Of a stretch of 64,000 nucleotides of DNA, positions 9,123-17,011 are shown one piece after another. The number at the start of each line of letters is the position of its first letter. Positions within the stretch are counted from its first letter, which is position 1. Origin of the DNA: Kaiparowitsia implicata GSE-PSE-MK54-09C. GTDB lineage: Bacteria > Cyanobacteriota > Cyanobacteriia > Elainellales > Elainellaceae. Location of the stretch: positions 1 through 64,000 of the forward strand of contig JAHHHI010000072.1 of the NCBI GenBank assembly GCA_019359435.1, written 5' to 3'. Made by a program: the position numbers and the translations under genes. The notes below the pieces were generated by a model. The model was not told where the DNA came from and did no database searches. It worked only from the letters and a program-made list of their open reading frames with translations.

Positions 9123-10085
9123 ATGACGCAGCCGCTCAATGATCCGGCTTTTACGATGACCGCTGACTTGCTGACGCGGTACTCCTTTGACATGGGCGCG
9201 TTTAGTGCTCCCCAGCTTGTGGGCTATTGGATGCGAACCTATCCGCTGGCCTGGGTTCGGGCTGCCATTATCGAAGCGTTGTATCAGGGACGCTACAAAT
9301 CGATATCGGTGGGGCAGATTCTCTCCATTTGGCAGCGGCGAGGACAGCCGCTTTATCATTTTAATTTTGAGTTTGAGCAGATGATTTGCGGCGGGATGGC
9401 GGTGCCTGGGTCTGGACTGGGGAACGCTGATGCCGCTAAGGCTGATGCCGCTAAGGCTGATGCCGCTAAGACAGAGACGAGTCAACCTGCTGACTATTCC
9501 CTCGATTCTCCCCTGCTCTGCGATCGCCCACCTCTGAATCAGAATGCCGGTTTACCGGATGCACCCAGGGCGATCGCCCCCTTTGGGTTTGGGCGCGACA
9601 GCACCCGCGCAGAGGATGGCCCATCGGCCACTGCGCCGACTGCACCGCCGACTGCACCGGAGGGCGATCGCTCTGGTTCGGCGATCGCCCCGTCGGATCA
9701 ACCGGAGTCCAGCGGTGCTGACCTTGCCGACAACCCTGCTGCGGGGGGGCATGCGACGCCGGATGCCGCACCCTACCGTGCCGCAACCTATCGCGGAATC
9801 ACTTACAACATCGCCAAACCGCTCACCCTAAAACCGATTAGCGTGAGCCTAGCCGATCTAGATGAGTGGCTGCATCAGGATTCGGCCAAGCAGCCCATTC
9901 ATCATTTTATCCCCGATGTGGAAGGGTCTGATTTTTACGAAAAGCTGCGCGCGGTTGCCCAAGGTGATGAGTCTACGAGCGCTGCGATTGCCGCGGATCG
10001 CATGGCGGCGGACAGGCTGACAGAGCGGGCGGCAGAAATCGTTGTTCCGCCTGTGATGCTAGACGGCTCTGGTGAGTTGGATTAA
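9123..10085 (+). CDS. Conserved hypothetical protein, 320 residues
   Basis: Not recognised by function. The N-terminal 90 residues are well structured (YSFDMGAFSAPQLVGYWM, QGRYKSISVGQILSIWQRRG), look helical, and read like a conserved cyanobacterial domain. A low-complexity middle (about 100-225) has three copies of a 15-bp unit encoding ADAAK and several HIP1-encoded AIAP/GDRS peptides. A second structured block lies at about 235-290 (HHFIPDVEGSDFYEKLRAVA). No membrane segment. The ATG at 9123 is preferred over the TTG at 9117. It directly follows the DUF3769 gene and is probably in the same transcript. Confidence 0.8.
   Translation: MTQPLNDPAFTMTADLLTRYSFDMGAFSAPQLVGYWMRTYPLAWVRAAIIEALYQGRYKSISVGQILSIWQRRGQPLYHFNFEFEQMICGGMAVPGSGLGNADAAKADAAKADAAKTETSQPADYSLDSPLLCDRPPLNQNAGLPDAPRAIAPFGFGRDSTRAEDGPSATAPTAPPTAPEGDRSGSAIAPSDQPESSGADLADNPAAGGHATPDAAPYRAATYRGITYNIAKPLTLKPISVSLADLDEWLHQDSAKQPIHHFIPDVEGSDFYEKLRAVAQGDESTSAAIAADRMAADRLTERAAEIVVPPVMLDGSGELD
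9427..9471 (+). repeat. Three-copy 15-bp in-frame tandem repeat
   Basis: The unit GCTGATGCCGCTAAG occurs three times without change and encodes ADAAK three times in the linker of the unrecognised 320-residue protein. Exact identity of the copies suggests recent slippage. Confidence 0.9.
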
Positions 10086-10231
10086 CGGGAGTCTTGAATC
10101 CGCTCAAGCTCTCTTAACCCGACCTGAGTCTGATAGAACTGACGCAGTTGGACGATTTGTAGGAGGCGCAGTCTTCCCCAAATCGTCCCAAGCTCCTAGG
10201 ACGCCGTGCGTTGTGCCTCAGTCTTGTCGGA

Positions 10232-11272
10232 CTAGCGATTGGCCGATTGCCGCAGTGCGGGCAGGCCGCGAAATAGCAGCGCGGAGTCGTGGACGATGGT
10301 GGCGGCAAGGGCCGGAACCTGTTGGGTGAGGGTGTGGTAGAGCAGCGCGCTGTCGCCCCCGGTGAGGGCGATCGCCCCGGTAGAGTAGCGGGTGCGCCAC
10401 TGGTGCGCTTGGTGCTGAATGAGGGCGATCGCCCCCTGCAGCACACCGCTGAGAATCGCCGTCGGGGTATCCATGGCCCAGAGGGGAACCTGGGGCGTGA
10501 ACTCTGCCCCGGTGAGATCGGGGAGTGCGGCTGTGCCCTGGGTGAGCGATCGCACCTGTAACCTTAACCCAGGAACAATGCACCCGCCGAGCAACTGCAA
10601 GGCTTCATCGGCTGCTGTGATAGTCAGGGCAGTGCCTGCATCCACCACCAGCGTCGGTGCGCCCCATTGCGCCGCCCCCCACAGCGCCAGTGCGCGGTCA
10701 ATCCCCAAGGTGGGATATAGGCCCCGCAAGGGAATCTCAGCCAGCGTTAGGGCGTGAGCCTGGGGATAGGCCAGCCAGCCTTGCCCCTGCGCGGGCACTA
10801 CTGACGCAACCCACAGGGGCGGGGGTTGGGTGAAGGACAGGGCCGAAGTGATCAGATCCTCTGGTTGACTTGGTGAATCGAGATGAGAATCACGACGGGC
10901 ATGGATGAGGCAATGATTGAGAGGATCTATAAAAGATTCAACGAAAGATGCTACGGAGCGATCGCCCGCCAACTCAACGGTAGATCGAGATGCATGCCAG
11001 TCAACATGAGGCGCTGAATGCGGAGGGAGATGCGTCCAGGACTGGATGAGATCTGCTGAAAATATAGGCTGCTCCATAAAGCCAGACTGGGTGAGATGGG
11101 CGATCGCCCCTTCCGATAAATGGGGTGTATCCCAGGTGTAGCAAAGCTGCTGCCGCTCAAATAGCGCCCAGTGCAGGCGGCTGTTGCCCACCCCTAGCGC
11201 TAGCCAGCGATCGCCATCCTTTTTCGATTTCCTGTGCTCGCTCACCGCACCCCCACCTGAAACAACTGACAC
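10232..11272 (-). CDS. coaX: Type III pantothenate kinase
   Basis: Phosphorylates pantothenate with ATP, the first step of coenzyme A synthesis, in the cytosol. The ASKHA-fold signs of CoaX are visible: WLALGVGNSRLHWALFE near the N terminus (phosphate-1 motif; the usual DxGN Asp is replaced by Gly in GVGN), LVVDAGTALTI around residues 205-215, and GGCIVPGLRLQVRSL, the substrate-binding glycine segment. At 346 residues it is longer than the usual 250-270; extra length lies in the N-terminal half with Ser/His-rich inserts. It starts 31 nt inside the 3' end of holA on the same strand, which suggests coupled expression. Confidence 0.88.
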   Translation of the reverse strand: MSVVSGGGAVSEHRKSKKDGDRWLALGVGNSRLHWALFERQQLCYTWDTPHLSEGAIAHLTQSGFMEQPIFSADLIQSWTHLPPHSAPHVDWHASRSTVELAGDRSVASFVESFIDPLNHCLIHARRDSHLDSPSQPEDLITSALSFTQPPPLWVASVVPAQGQGWLAYPQAHALTLAEIPLRGLYPTLGIDRALALWGAAQWGAPTLVVDAGTALTITAADEALQLLGGCIVPGLRLQVRSLTQGTAALPDLTGAEFTPQVPLWAMDTPTAILSGVLQGAIALIQHQAHQWRTRYSTGAIALTGGDSALLYHTLTQQVPALAATIVHDSALLFRGLPALRQSANR

Positions 11273-12234
11273 AGCTCAATCACCTTGCTGTGCATCCACA
11301 CTCGCTCGTTGGCGCCCTGCTTCAGGCCAAATTCTAGCTCTAGCAAGATGGGTAGACTGCGTTGCAGGCTATGCAATGACAGCCGCTTGACATCTTGTTG
11401 CAAGAAGTAGATGCGTTTGGGATTTGAGATTTCTGCTGCGGTGGCGATCGCCCGTTCATCGCGCTCCCCCGACTCTAGCATCAGCTTGATCCACAGCCAG
11501 GTACGAAATTGCCCGACGAGGGTGGCCACCACTCGCAGGGCAGGCTCATTGCGATTGAACAAATCAGTCACGAGGGCGATCGCCCGTCCGGTTTCGCCTT
11601 GGCGAATCGCTGCGGCCAACTGCAAGCTGTTCTGCGTGGTGGCAGAGACGAGCGCCGTCACAGCATCCTCATCCAGGGGATTGTCTAAATCTCCGGCAAA
11701 AATTGCGAGCTTTTCTAACTCGGTGTGCAATTGGCGGGTATCGTTGCCCACCGCTTCTGCCAGCAGTTCTACGGCTTTGGGTGTGAGCTTAAGGTTGCGT
11801 TCTTTCGCCACTTGCTTTACCCGCTGCACCAGTTGATCGGTCTTCCACGGAGGGATGGCGGCAAACTCCCGAATATCAGCATGTTTTTGCAGCAGCTTGG
11901 TGGATTTGATGCGCCCGTCAGGTTTGCTCGGGGTAGTGATGAGCAGTACCGTAGAGTCGGGCAGGGCGGGCAGGGTGCGCTCTAGCTCTGCCAGCACCTC
12001 TTCAGGACAGCGCTGGCAGATGGGGGTGTCTACTAGCCAGACCAACCGATTGCCGCTGCCAAACGGCGGCGTCATGGCCTGGTTGAGCGCTTGCACGATG
12101 GCGTCTGGCTGCTCTGGCGTAATCTTGTCGTAGTTGAAGCTGGCCCAGGTGGCATCAAGGGTGCGATCGCGCAATTGGGCGATCGCTCGCTGCATGGCAA
12201 AGTCATCTTCGCCCCAGAATAAGTAAATTGGCAT
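11242..12234 (-). CDS. holA: DNA polymerase III subunit delta
   Basis: The delta subunit of the clamp loader opens the beta sliding clamp. The 330-residue length is typical. N-terminal MPIYLFWGEDDFAMQRAIAQ, the middle segment LLITTPSKPDGRIKSTKLLQ, and TPKAVELLAEAVGNDTRQLH with ELEKLAIFAGD belong to the HolA family (AAA+ lid and collar domains). It lies upstream of and overlaps coaX. The tRNA-Val gene starts about 47 bp upstream on the other strand. Confidence 0.93.
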   Translation of the reverse strand: MPIYLFWGEDDFAMQRAIAQLRDRTLDATWASFNYDKITPEQPDAIVQALNQAMTPPFGSGNRLVWLVDTPICQRCPEEVLAELERTLPALPDSTVLLITTPSKPDGRIKSTKLLQKHADIREFAAIPPWKTDQLVQRVKQVAKERNLKLTPKAVELLAEAVGNDTRQLHTELEKLAIFAGDLDNPLDEDAVTALVSATTQNSLQLAAAIRQGETGRAIALVTDLFNRNEPALRVVATLVGQFRTWLWIKLMLESGERDERAIATAAEISNPKRIYFLQQDVKRLSLHSLQRSLPILLELEFGLKQGANERVWMHSKVIELCQLFQVGVR

Positions 12235-12281
12235 ATGGGCTTACAGCAACACCATACCTATGCTATGTTAATTAACTGCGC

Positions 12282-12355
12282 GGACGTATAGCTCAGTTGG
12301 TTAGAGCACCACGTTGACATCGTGGGGGTCACTGGTTCGAGTCCAGTTACGTCCA
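12282..12355 (+). tRNA. tRNA-Val (anticodon GAC)
   Basis: A full cloverleaf of 74 nt. Acceptor GGACGTA pairs with TACGTCC followed by A; the D arm has GCTCAGTTGGTTAGAGC; the anticodon stem CCACG/CGTGG encloses TTGACAT, giving anticodon GAC for valine codons GUC/GUU; the T arm is CTGGTTCGAGTCCAG. CCA is not encoded in full. The small-gene module from 12384 lies just behind its 3' end. Confidence 0.96.
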
Positions 12356-12383
12356 TCCTCTTTTATACAGTAGGTCTTACTCA

Positions 12384-12704
12384 TCACTCAGATTGTTGCA
12401 ACTTGAGCAGTGCTCTTGCCTTGGCGATCCGAACCAGATGCTCAGCATATTCGTAGTGCTGCCACCACTGCTCTTCGGTATCTGTGAGGCCAACGGTTTC
12501 AGCCTTAGTCAGCAAATCTGTGACCTGTTGCTGCAAGGCTTCTGTGGGTTTGAGGATCAGAATTTCTTCAGCAGACGGTAAAGCCGCCAAAAATTCCAGC
12601 ACATCCGCTAATCCAGAAAATTCAGCTTGCCCTGAGGCTATCCATTCTCGGAGCCCCAACTCCAGTATCTCCGGTAACTGGTCGGCCAACGGATTGAGCC
12701 GCAA
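12384..12704 (-). CDS. Small conserved hypothetical protein, 106 residues
   Basis: Not assigned to a named family. It is Leu/Glu-rich and helical (LADQLPEILELGLREWIASG, then TEEQWWQHYEYAEHLVRIAK) and resembles small cyanobacterial proteins often found near toxin-antitoxin-like genes; that link is an impression. The only start is TTG at 12704, with no ATG upstream in frame, and a degenerate repeat lies just behind it at 12713. The gene may thus have lost a few N-terminal codons. It lies on the same strand as the DUF4926/DUF6883 pair with a gap of about 40 bp. Confidence 0.6.
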   Translation of the reverse strand: MRLNPLADQLPEILELGLREWIASGQAEFSGLADVLEFLAALPSAEEILILKPTEALQQQVTDLLTKAETVGLTDTEEQWWQHYEYAEHLVRIAKARALLKLQQSE

Positions 12705-12712
12705 CGCGCAGC

Positions 12713-12744
12713 TAGCTCAACCAGCCTACCTCAGGCTGTTCCCC
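12713..12744. repeat. Degenerate dispersed repeat, copy A
   Basis: The 32 nt starting TAGCTCAACCAGCCTACCTC agree with 13462-13493 at about 26 of 32 positions by eye. Both resemble eroded copies of the GGTTGAG-type palindromic repeats common in cyanobacterial intergenic DNA. The two copies flank the DUF4926/DUF6883 genes. Confidence 0.45.
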
Positions 12745-12746
12745 GA

Positions 12747-13004
12747 CTAGACAAATTTCAGTCGTGATCGCACGGTCAGAATTTCGTCCGATCGCAGGGG
12801 TGCAACGGCAGATTTCGGCACCGTCACCACATCAATAGACTCACCCAGGGCATTAAACACTTCAAGGATGTAGCCCTCTTCGCCATCTTCAGGATCCGGC
12901 ACCGTATCAATGAAGGTAGCAATGTCGCCCTGTCTGAGGTTGTACTCGGGGAAGTCTTGATTCATAGAGACGCGGCTATACAGTGGAATCGTGGTGTCTT
13001 TCAT
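12747..13004 (-). CDS. DUF4926 domain protein
   Basis: 85 residues. The segment YNLRQGDIATFIDTVPDPED followed by GEEGYILEVFNALGESIDVV is characteristic of DUF4926, small SH3-like beta proteins of unknown role. The ATG at 13004 overlaps the TGA of the upstream DUF6883 gene by 4 nt (ATGA), so translation is probably coupled. Pairs of DUF6883 and DUF4926 genes recur in cyanobacteria in toxin-antitoxin-like arrangement, but no toxic activity is established here. The longer frame to 13061 would overlap the upstream gene by 61 nt and is not preferred. Confidence 0.82.
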   Translation of the reverse strand: MKDTTIPLYSRVSMNQDFPEYNLRQGDIATFIDTVPDPEDGEEGYILEVFNALGESIDVVTVPKSAVAPLRSDEILTVRSRLKFV

Positions 13005-13321
13005 CGTTTTGGCTTTAAGGTGACGAACTGGATAATGCCGTCTTTGGCGCGTTCTATCCAAACTGTAACAACAAGCAGGGTGCCATTAGGGCCAAGAATC
13101 AAACCTTCAACCAGGTAGTAGGTTCCATATTTATCTTGGCGATCTGAGACAGCATCATGGGTCTGAATCAAGCTAAAGATCGCTTGTTTAAGCTGGTCAG
13201 GGTTGTCTTGGGTAAATCCGGCTTGGGCAAGAAATTTAGATTTATCATCTTCAGGCCGTAAAACTAACAGGTACTGGGTTAGCTTGGCATCGGGAATGAT
13301 GATAGTGCCTTGCAGTTTCAC
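13001..13321 (-). CDS. DUF6883 domain protein
   Basis: 106 residues: IIIPDAKLTQYLLVLRPEDD, then KSKFLAQAGFT and YYLVEGLILGPNGTLLVVTV and WIERAKDGIIQFVTLKPK. This is the DUF6883 pattern, a compact alpha/beta domain found alone or at the end of secreted toxin-like proteins. The start is GTG at 13321. The 3' end overlaps the DUF4926 gene by 4 nt. A role as a toxin, with DUF4926 as partner, is a hypothesis from gene pairing only. Confidence 0.8.
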   Translation of the reverse strand: MKLQGTIIIPDAKLTQYLLVLRPEDDKSKFLAQAGFTQDNPDQLKQAIFSLIQTHDAVSDRQDKYGTYYLVEGLILGPNGTLLVVTVWIERAKDGIIQFVTLKPKR

Positions 13322-13620
13322 TCTATTTTCGCCCCTCGCCGCAAAACCCTACGGTCTGTCCCTACCGCCAAGCGTGCTGCTCACAGGTGCGCCGCGCCAG
13401 CCGCACGGTTTCATCCTCGCCACTATGGGCCAACAGATAGCCTCGAGTGCGATCGCAGGTGTAGCTCACCCAGCCCACTTCAGACTGTCCCCTTCTTGAG
13501 AGGGGCGGGCTGTAGCCCAGGCTCAGTAAGATACGGCAAAGCTACACGAATTTGCGTCATTTTAGGACAGTGTGGGTAGAGAATTGGTCTGCCAATGGGG
13601 AAATGAGGGAACTTTGTAGT
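13322..13620. other. Intergenic region with repeat remnant
   Basis: No gene supported. It contains the second copy of the degenerate repeat (13462-13493) and one HIP1 site. The overlapping plus-strand frames (13203-13499 and 13310-13579) show no family resemblance. Confidence 0.5.
13462..13493. repeat. Degenerate dispersed repeat, copy B
   Basis: Begins TAGCTCACCCAGCCCACTTC and matches copy A at 12713-12744 in the same orientation with about six differences. It stands on the other side of the DUF6883/DUF4926 pair. Confidence 0.45.
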
Positions 13621-16600
13621 TTAGTACTCGCCGACAAAGTCTGGATGAACCCAGAGGAACTCCCGACGCTTGTTTTGCACTTTCACTAAGCCGCCAAAGC
13701 CAGGGTCTTTTTCTTTTAGCAGGGCGTGAAGCTCTCGCAGCATGGAACCTTGGGCACGAATGGCTTCGCCCTGGTCAAAGTCTGCTGAGTCTCGTTGGGT
13801 GAACCAATCTACGGCGATGTTGCTGCCTTTAATGCCAAGCTCAAGGCTTTTTTGCCCAAGATCTAGTTCTTGTTTGATGCCTGCGTAGGTGGCATCGTCG
13901 AGCATATACTGGGTTGCAGAAGCCGCCACGGGTAACACCAGACTCAAGGTGCCGGTGACAAGTTTGAAGTAGGGAATAGCTTTGGTAAACCACTCTCGGT
14001 TTAGTTCTAGCTCATAAACCCCTTGTTTGCTGCCAGGCGGGTTGAGCACGGGGAGCGGTTTGCGCGAATGCTCGCACCAGAGCGTGAGCTGAAACTTTTC
14101 GCTGATCCATTTGGGGCGATCGAAGAATCCTGGATCAACTGGCTTGAAGCTAAACAGACGGGGGCCGTCTTTGGCTTCATCGGTGAGCATTTGCATTAGG
14201 TAGGCAAATTGCTGATCAATCTGGCTCAGGATAGTTTGTTGATCTTTTGATAACGCCTGATGACGGTGCTGATTCCGATGATCAAGCGTCACCAGATCCC
14301 GACGAATTACCTTGAGTTCATCTTTTACAACAGCTTGAAATTGGTCAAGGCCAATGGCTTGGGAGGGGGGAGGATTGGTCGCAGCGTTGTTGAGCAGTTG
14401 ATCGATGTTTTGCCATTCATCACAACCAGAAATCGGACAGGGAAATTCTGGGCGATTTTTCTTTTTGCTCTCAATCAGCTTCTGCACTTCAAAGAGACCG
14501 TGCCCAGGTGTTTCCATGCCACAGGGAGCGATGCATGGCACCATGATGTTGCAGTTCAGTCCTTCCCAGAAGCTCTCCACCAGCCATTTCACTTCTTCAG
14601 TAAGATAAGCGAGAAATCGTTCAGGGTAGGCAGCTCGGACGGTAATTTTGACATCGGTGCCAACGTGTTCTAGCAATGCCCGGCCATTGTAGTCGTTGTC
14701 AAGCATCAAGCCCCGCTGCCAATGGACGCTGTTATTGTAGTTGTTCCTGCCTAGGGAATATTTATGCAAACGCACAATCAACTGGTAAAACAAGCCTTCG
14801 GCTGGAGCCAGTTGCCCGCGATCGTCTACGATGCGACAGACTTGCACCTGTTGGCGGTCTCCATCTTGTGGTTGCTCACCCCAATTGGGCAATTGCTTTG
14901 GCCGATTATCAGGCACTAGTTGGGCAACTAGGCTAGCGGCGCTTTCTTCCTTAGAAGCCGGATCGAGCACAACTTTATAGGAGAGATCAAACCGCTCCAT
15001 CAATCGCAGGAATATTGGATGGAGGTCTGGGGGATAGCCGTCTTCACCTGCGAACGGGGGATGGCTCCACACTTGGCTAAGATGGGCAAACTTGACCAGT
15101 CCGTTACGGCGACGGGTCATTTCATCATCCAATACAAAGCTGATTGCTTTCGCTAACCAATCGGGCTTGAGGATGACAATGTCTTGAAGAATAGGATCGT
15201 AATGGTAGTGCGTTAACAGCCCAAGTCTATGAGAAATTTGGATGAATAATTCTGCCTGCTGGTGATCAATATTTTGGTCTGCACATAGGCGCAGCACCTC
15301 GCTATAGGGTAAATAAGGTTGGTTGCGTTCTTGCAACTTTTCCCTTGTCTCTTGCCATTTTTTCGGAACGGTTCGACCCATGCCAGGTAAGTAAGCGGTG
15401 ACATTCGCAATTGCTGCTCGCAGTTCTGCAATTCCCTTACAAGCCTTCTGTTCCGAATTCGGTTTGCTATCGACGTAAAAGAAACCAACAACAGTATCGT
15501 TGCCAAACAGGTCAGTCAATTCTTGACGGTCAATATCAGGCTGTCGTTGTCCCGGGCCATCGTGGGTTGCCACAACCAAAATTTTGGCATCGGGTTCGCG
15601 ATGCTTAATCAGAGTAATCCATTCTTTGACAAACCCCTGCTGTGGCCCCTCCCGGGGCTTCCAGATGACCAGATAGACCGCAGATTCACTAAAAAATAAC
15701 TGGTGGGTCGGTCGATAAACCCGTTGGCCACCAAAATCCCAACCATTGAGTGTAATTTCTGTGCCGCTATCAGAATCGGTCACAACCACAGGCTTAATTT
15801 CGATGCCGTGAGTTGTGGGGCGATCCTCTATCCAGTTATCTCCGCGCAAGGCTCCCAACAAGCAACTCTTCCCTACTTCCCCCTCGCCCACTAAAATCAG
15901 CTTTGCCTCATTGAGAGGTACCTCTCCCTCTGCTTTTGCCCGTAGGTATTGCATGACGGCTGCCGTATCTTGTGCGTAAGCAGCAGCAAGATCAGGGTTC
16001 AATGGATTATCGCTAAGGTCAAGCACTTGCAACTGAGTGAGTGCGGCGATCGCAACTGGCAGTTCCGTCAATTGATTCCTTCTGAGGTCAAGCGATTGCA
16101 ACTGAGTAAATGCTGCGATCGATTCCGGTAGTTCCGTCAATCGATTAAAGCTGAGGCCAAGTGTTTTTAACTGGGTGAGTGCGGCGATCGATTCCGGTAG
16201 TTCTATTAATTGATTATTGTCGAGGTCAAGCGATTGCAACTGGGTGAGTGCGGCAATAGCCCTTGGCAATTCCGTCAATTGATTCCTGCTGAGTCTAAGC
16301 CCTTGTAACTGGGTGAGTGCGGCGATCGATTCCGGTAGTTCCGTCAATTGATTATCGCTGAGGTCAAGCGATTGCAACTGGGTGAGTGCAGCAATAGCCC
16401 TTGGCAATTCCGTCAATTGATTCCTGCTGAGTCTAAGCCCTTGTAACTGGGTGAGTGTGGCGATTGCCTCCGGCAGTTTCGTCAATCGATTAAAGCTGAG
16501 GCCAAGTGTTTTTAACTGGGTGAGTGCAGCAATAGCCTTCGGCAGTTCCGTTAATTGATTATTGTCGAGGTCAAGCCTTTTCAACTGGGTGAGTGCAGCA

Positions 16601-16785
16601 ACAGCCTTCGGCAGTTCCGCCAATTGATTACTTCTAAGATAAAACGATTGCAATTGGGTGAGAGTGGCGATCGCATCCGGCACTTCCGTCAACGCCATGC
16701 CGATAAGATCTAGGCTTGTCGCTCCTTTTAGACAGGCTGCTTCAATACGCTGTTCTGCGTTCCAGTAGGCTACGTCTTGCGCCAT
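13621..16785 (-). CDS. Roco GTPase: LRR-Roc-COR protein
   Basis: 1054 residues. A short N-terminal helix is followed by about ten leucine-rich repeats of 23 residues (about 43-272; consensus TQLQSLDLSxNQLTELPESI). Next is a Roc GTPase domain: P-loop GEGEVGKS at 300-307, switch-II WDFGGQ, and ATHDG in the place of the NKxD motif, as in Roc domains. A COR dimerisation region follows from about 480 to 760. The last 300 residues contain a long helix and a C-terminal domain of unknown role. Roco proteins are GTP-controlled signalling scaffolds; bacterial targets are mostly unknown. No kinase domain is present. The LRR codons are nearly uniform and carry CGATCG-type sites at the same place in several units, so the repeats have been homogenised. 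Confidence 0.93.
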   Translation of the reverse strand: MAQDVAYWNAEQRIEAACLKGATSLDLIGMALTEVPDAIATLTQLQSFYLRSNQLAELPKAVAALTQLKRLDLDNNQLTELPKAIAALTQLKTLGLSFNRLTKLPEAIATLTQLQGLRLSRNQLTELPRAIAALTQLQSLDLSDNQLTELPESIAALTQLQGLRLSRNQLTELPRAIAALTQLQSLDLDNNQLIELPESIAALTQLKTLGLSFNRLTELPESIAAFTQLQSLDLRRNQLTELPVAIAALTQLQVLDLSDNPLNPDLAAAYAQDTAAVMQYLRAKAEGEVPLNEAKLILVGEGEVGKSCLLGALRGDNWIEDRPTTHGIEIKPVVVTDSDSGTEITLNGWDFGGQRVYRPTHQLFFSESAVYLVIWKPREGPQQGFVKEWITLIKHREPDAKILVVATHDGPGQRQPDIDRQELTDLFGNDTVVGFFYVDSKPNSEQKACKGIAELRAAIANVTAYLPGMGRTVPKKWQETREKLQERNQPYLPYSEVLRLCADQNIDHQQAELFIQISHRLGLLTHYHYDPILQDIVILKPDWLAKAISFVLDDEMTRRRNGLVKFAHLSQVWSHPPFAGEDGYPPDLHPIFLRLMERFDLSYKVVLDPASKEESAASLVAQLVPDNRPKQLPNWGEQPQDGDRQQVQVCRIVDDRGQLAPAEGLFYQLIVRLHKYSLGRNNYNNSVHWQRGLMLDNDYNGRALLEHVGTDVKITVRAAYPERFLAYLTEEVKWLVESFWEGLNCNIMVPCIAPCGMETPGHGLFEVQKLIESKKKNRPEFPCPISGCDEWQNIDQLLNNAATNPPPSQAIGLDQFQAVVKDELKVIRRDLVTLDHRNQHRHQALSKDQQTILSQIDQQFAYLMQMLTDEAKDGPRLFSFKPVDPGFFDRPKWISEKFQLTLWCEHSRKPLPVLNPPGSKQGVYELELNREWFTKAIPYFKLVTGTLSLVLPVAASATQYMLDDATYAGIKQELDLGQKSLELGIKGSNIAVDWFTQRDSADFDQGEAIRAQGSMLRELHALLKEKDPGFGGLVKVQNKRREFLWVHPDFVGEY
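16030..16700 (-). repeat. LRR-coding tandem repeat, 69-bp period
   Basis: About ten 69-bp units encode 23-residue LRRs of the Roco protein. Some units that are not neighbours are almost the same at nucleotide level, for example around 16260-16310 and 16400-16450, which fits duplication or gene conversion. Confidence 0.85.
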
Positions 16786-17011
16786 GTGCTCTCACCCGCG
16801 TTTTTTGCTGCCTCTGTTATAGCCTGTTGTCCTAGCAAATCTGGCACAAGACTCAAAATAAAGACCGCACAAGCCTATAAGCGCATCGCTCATTGTATAA
16901 AAAACCTCCACTAACGACTGATAGCAACCCCTCAATTCAAAGAATAAGGTGGTTGCCATCAGTGACTCTATTTCAGCTTGTTCGACTCGTATTGGAGCAA
17001 CGGTTCCGCGC

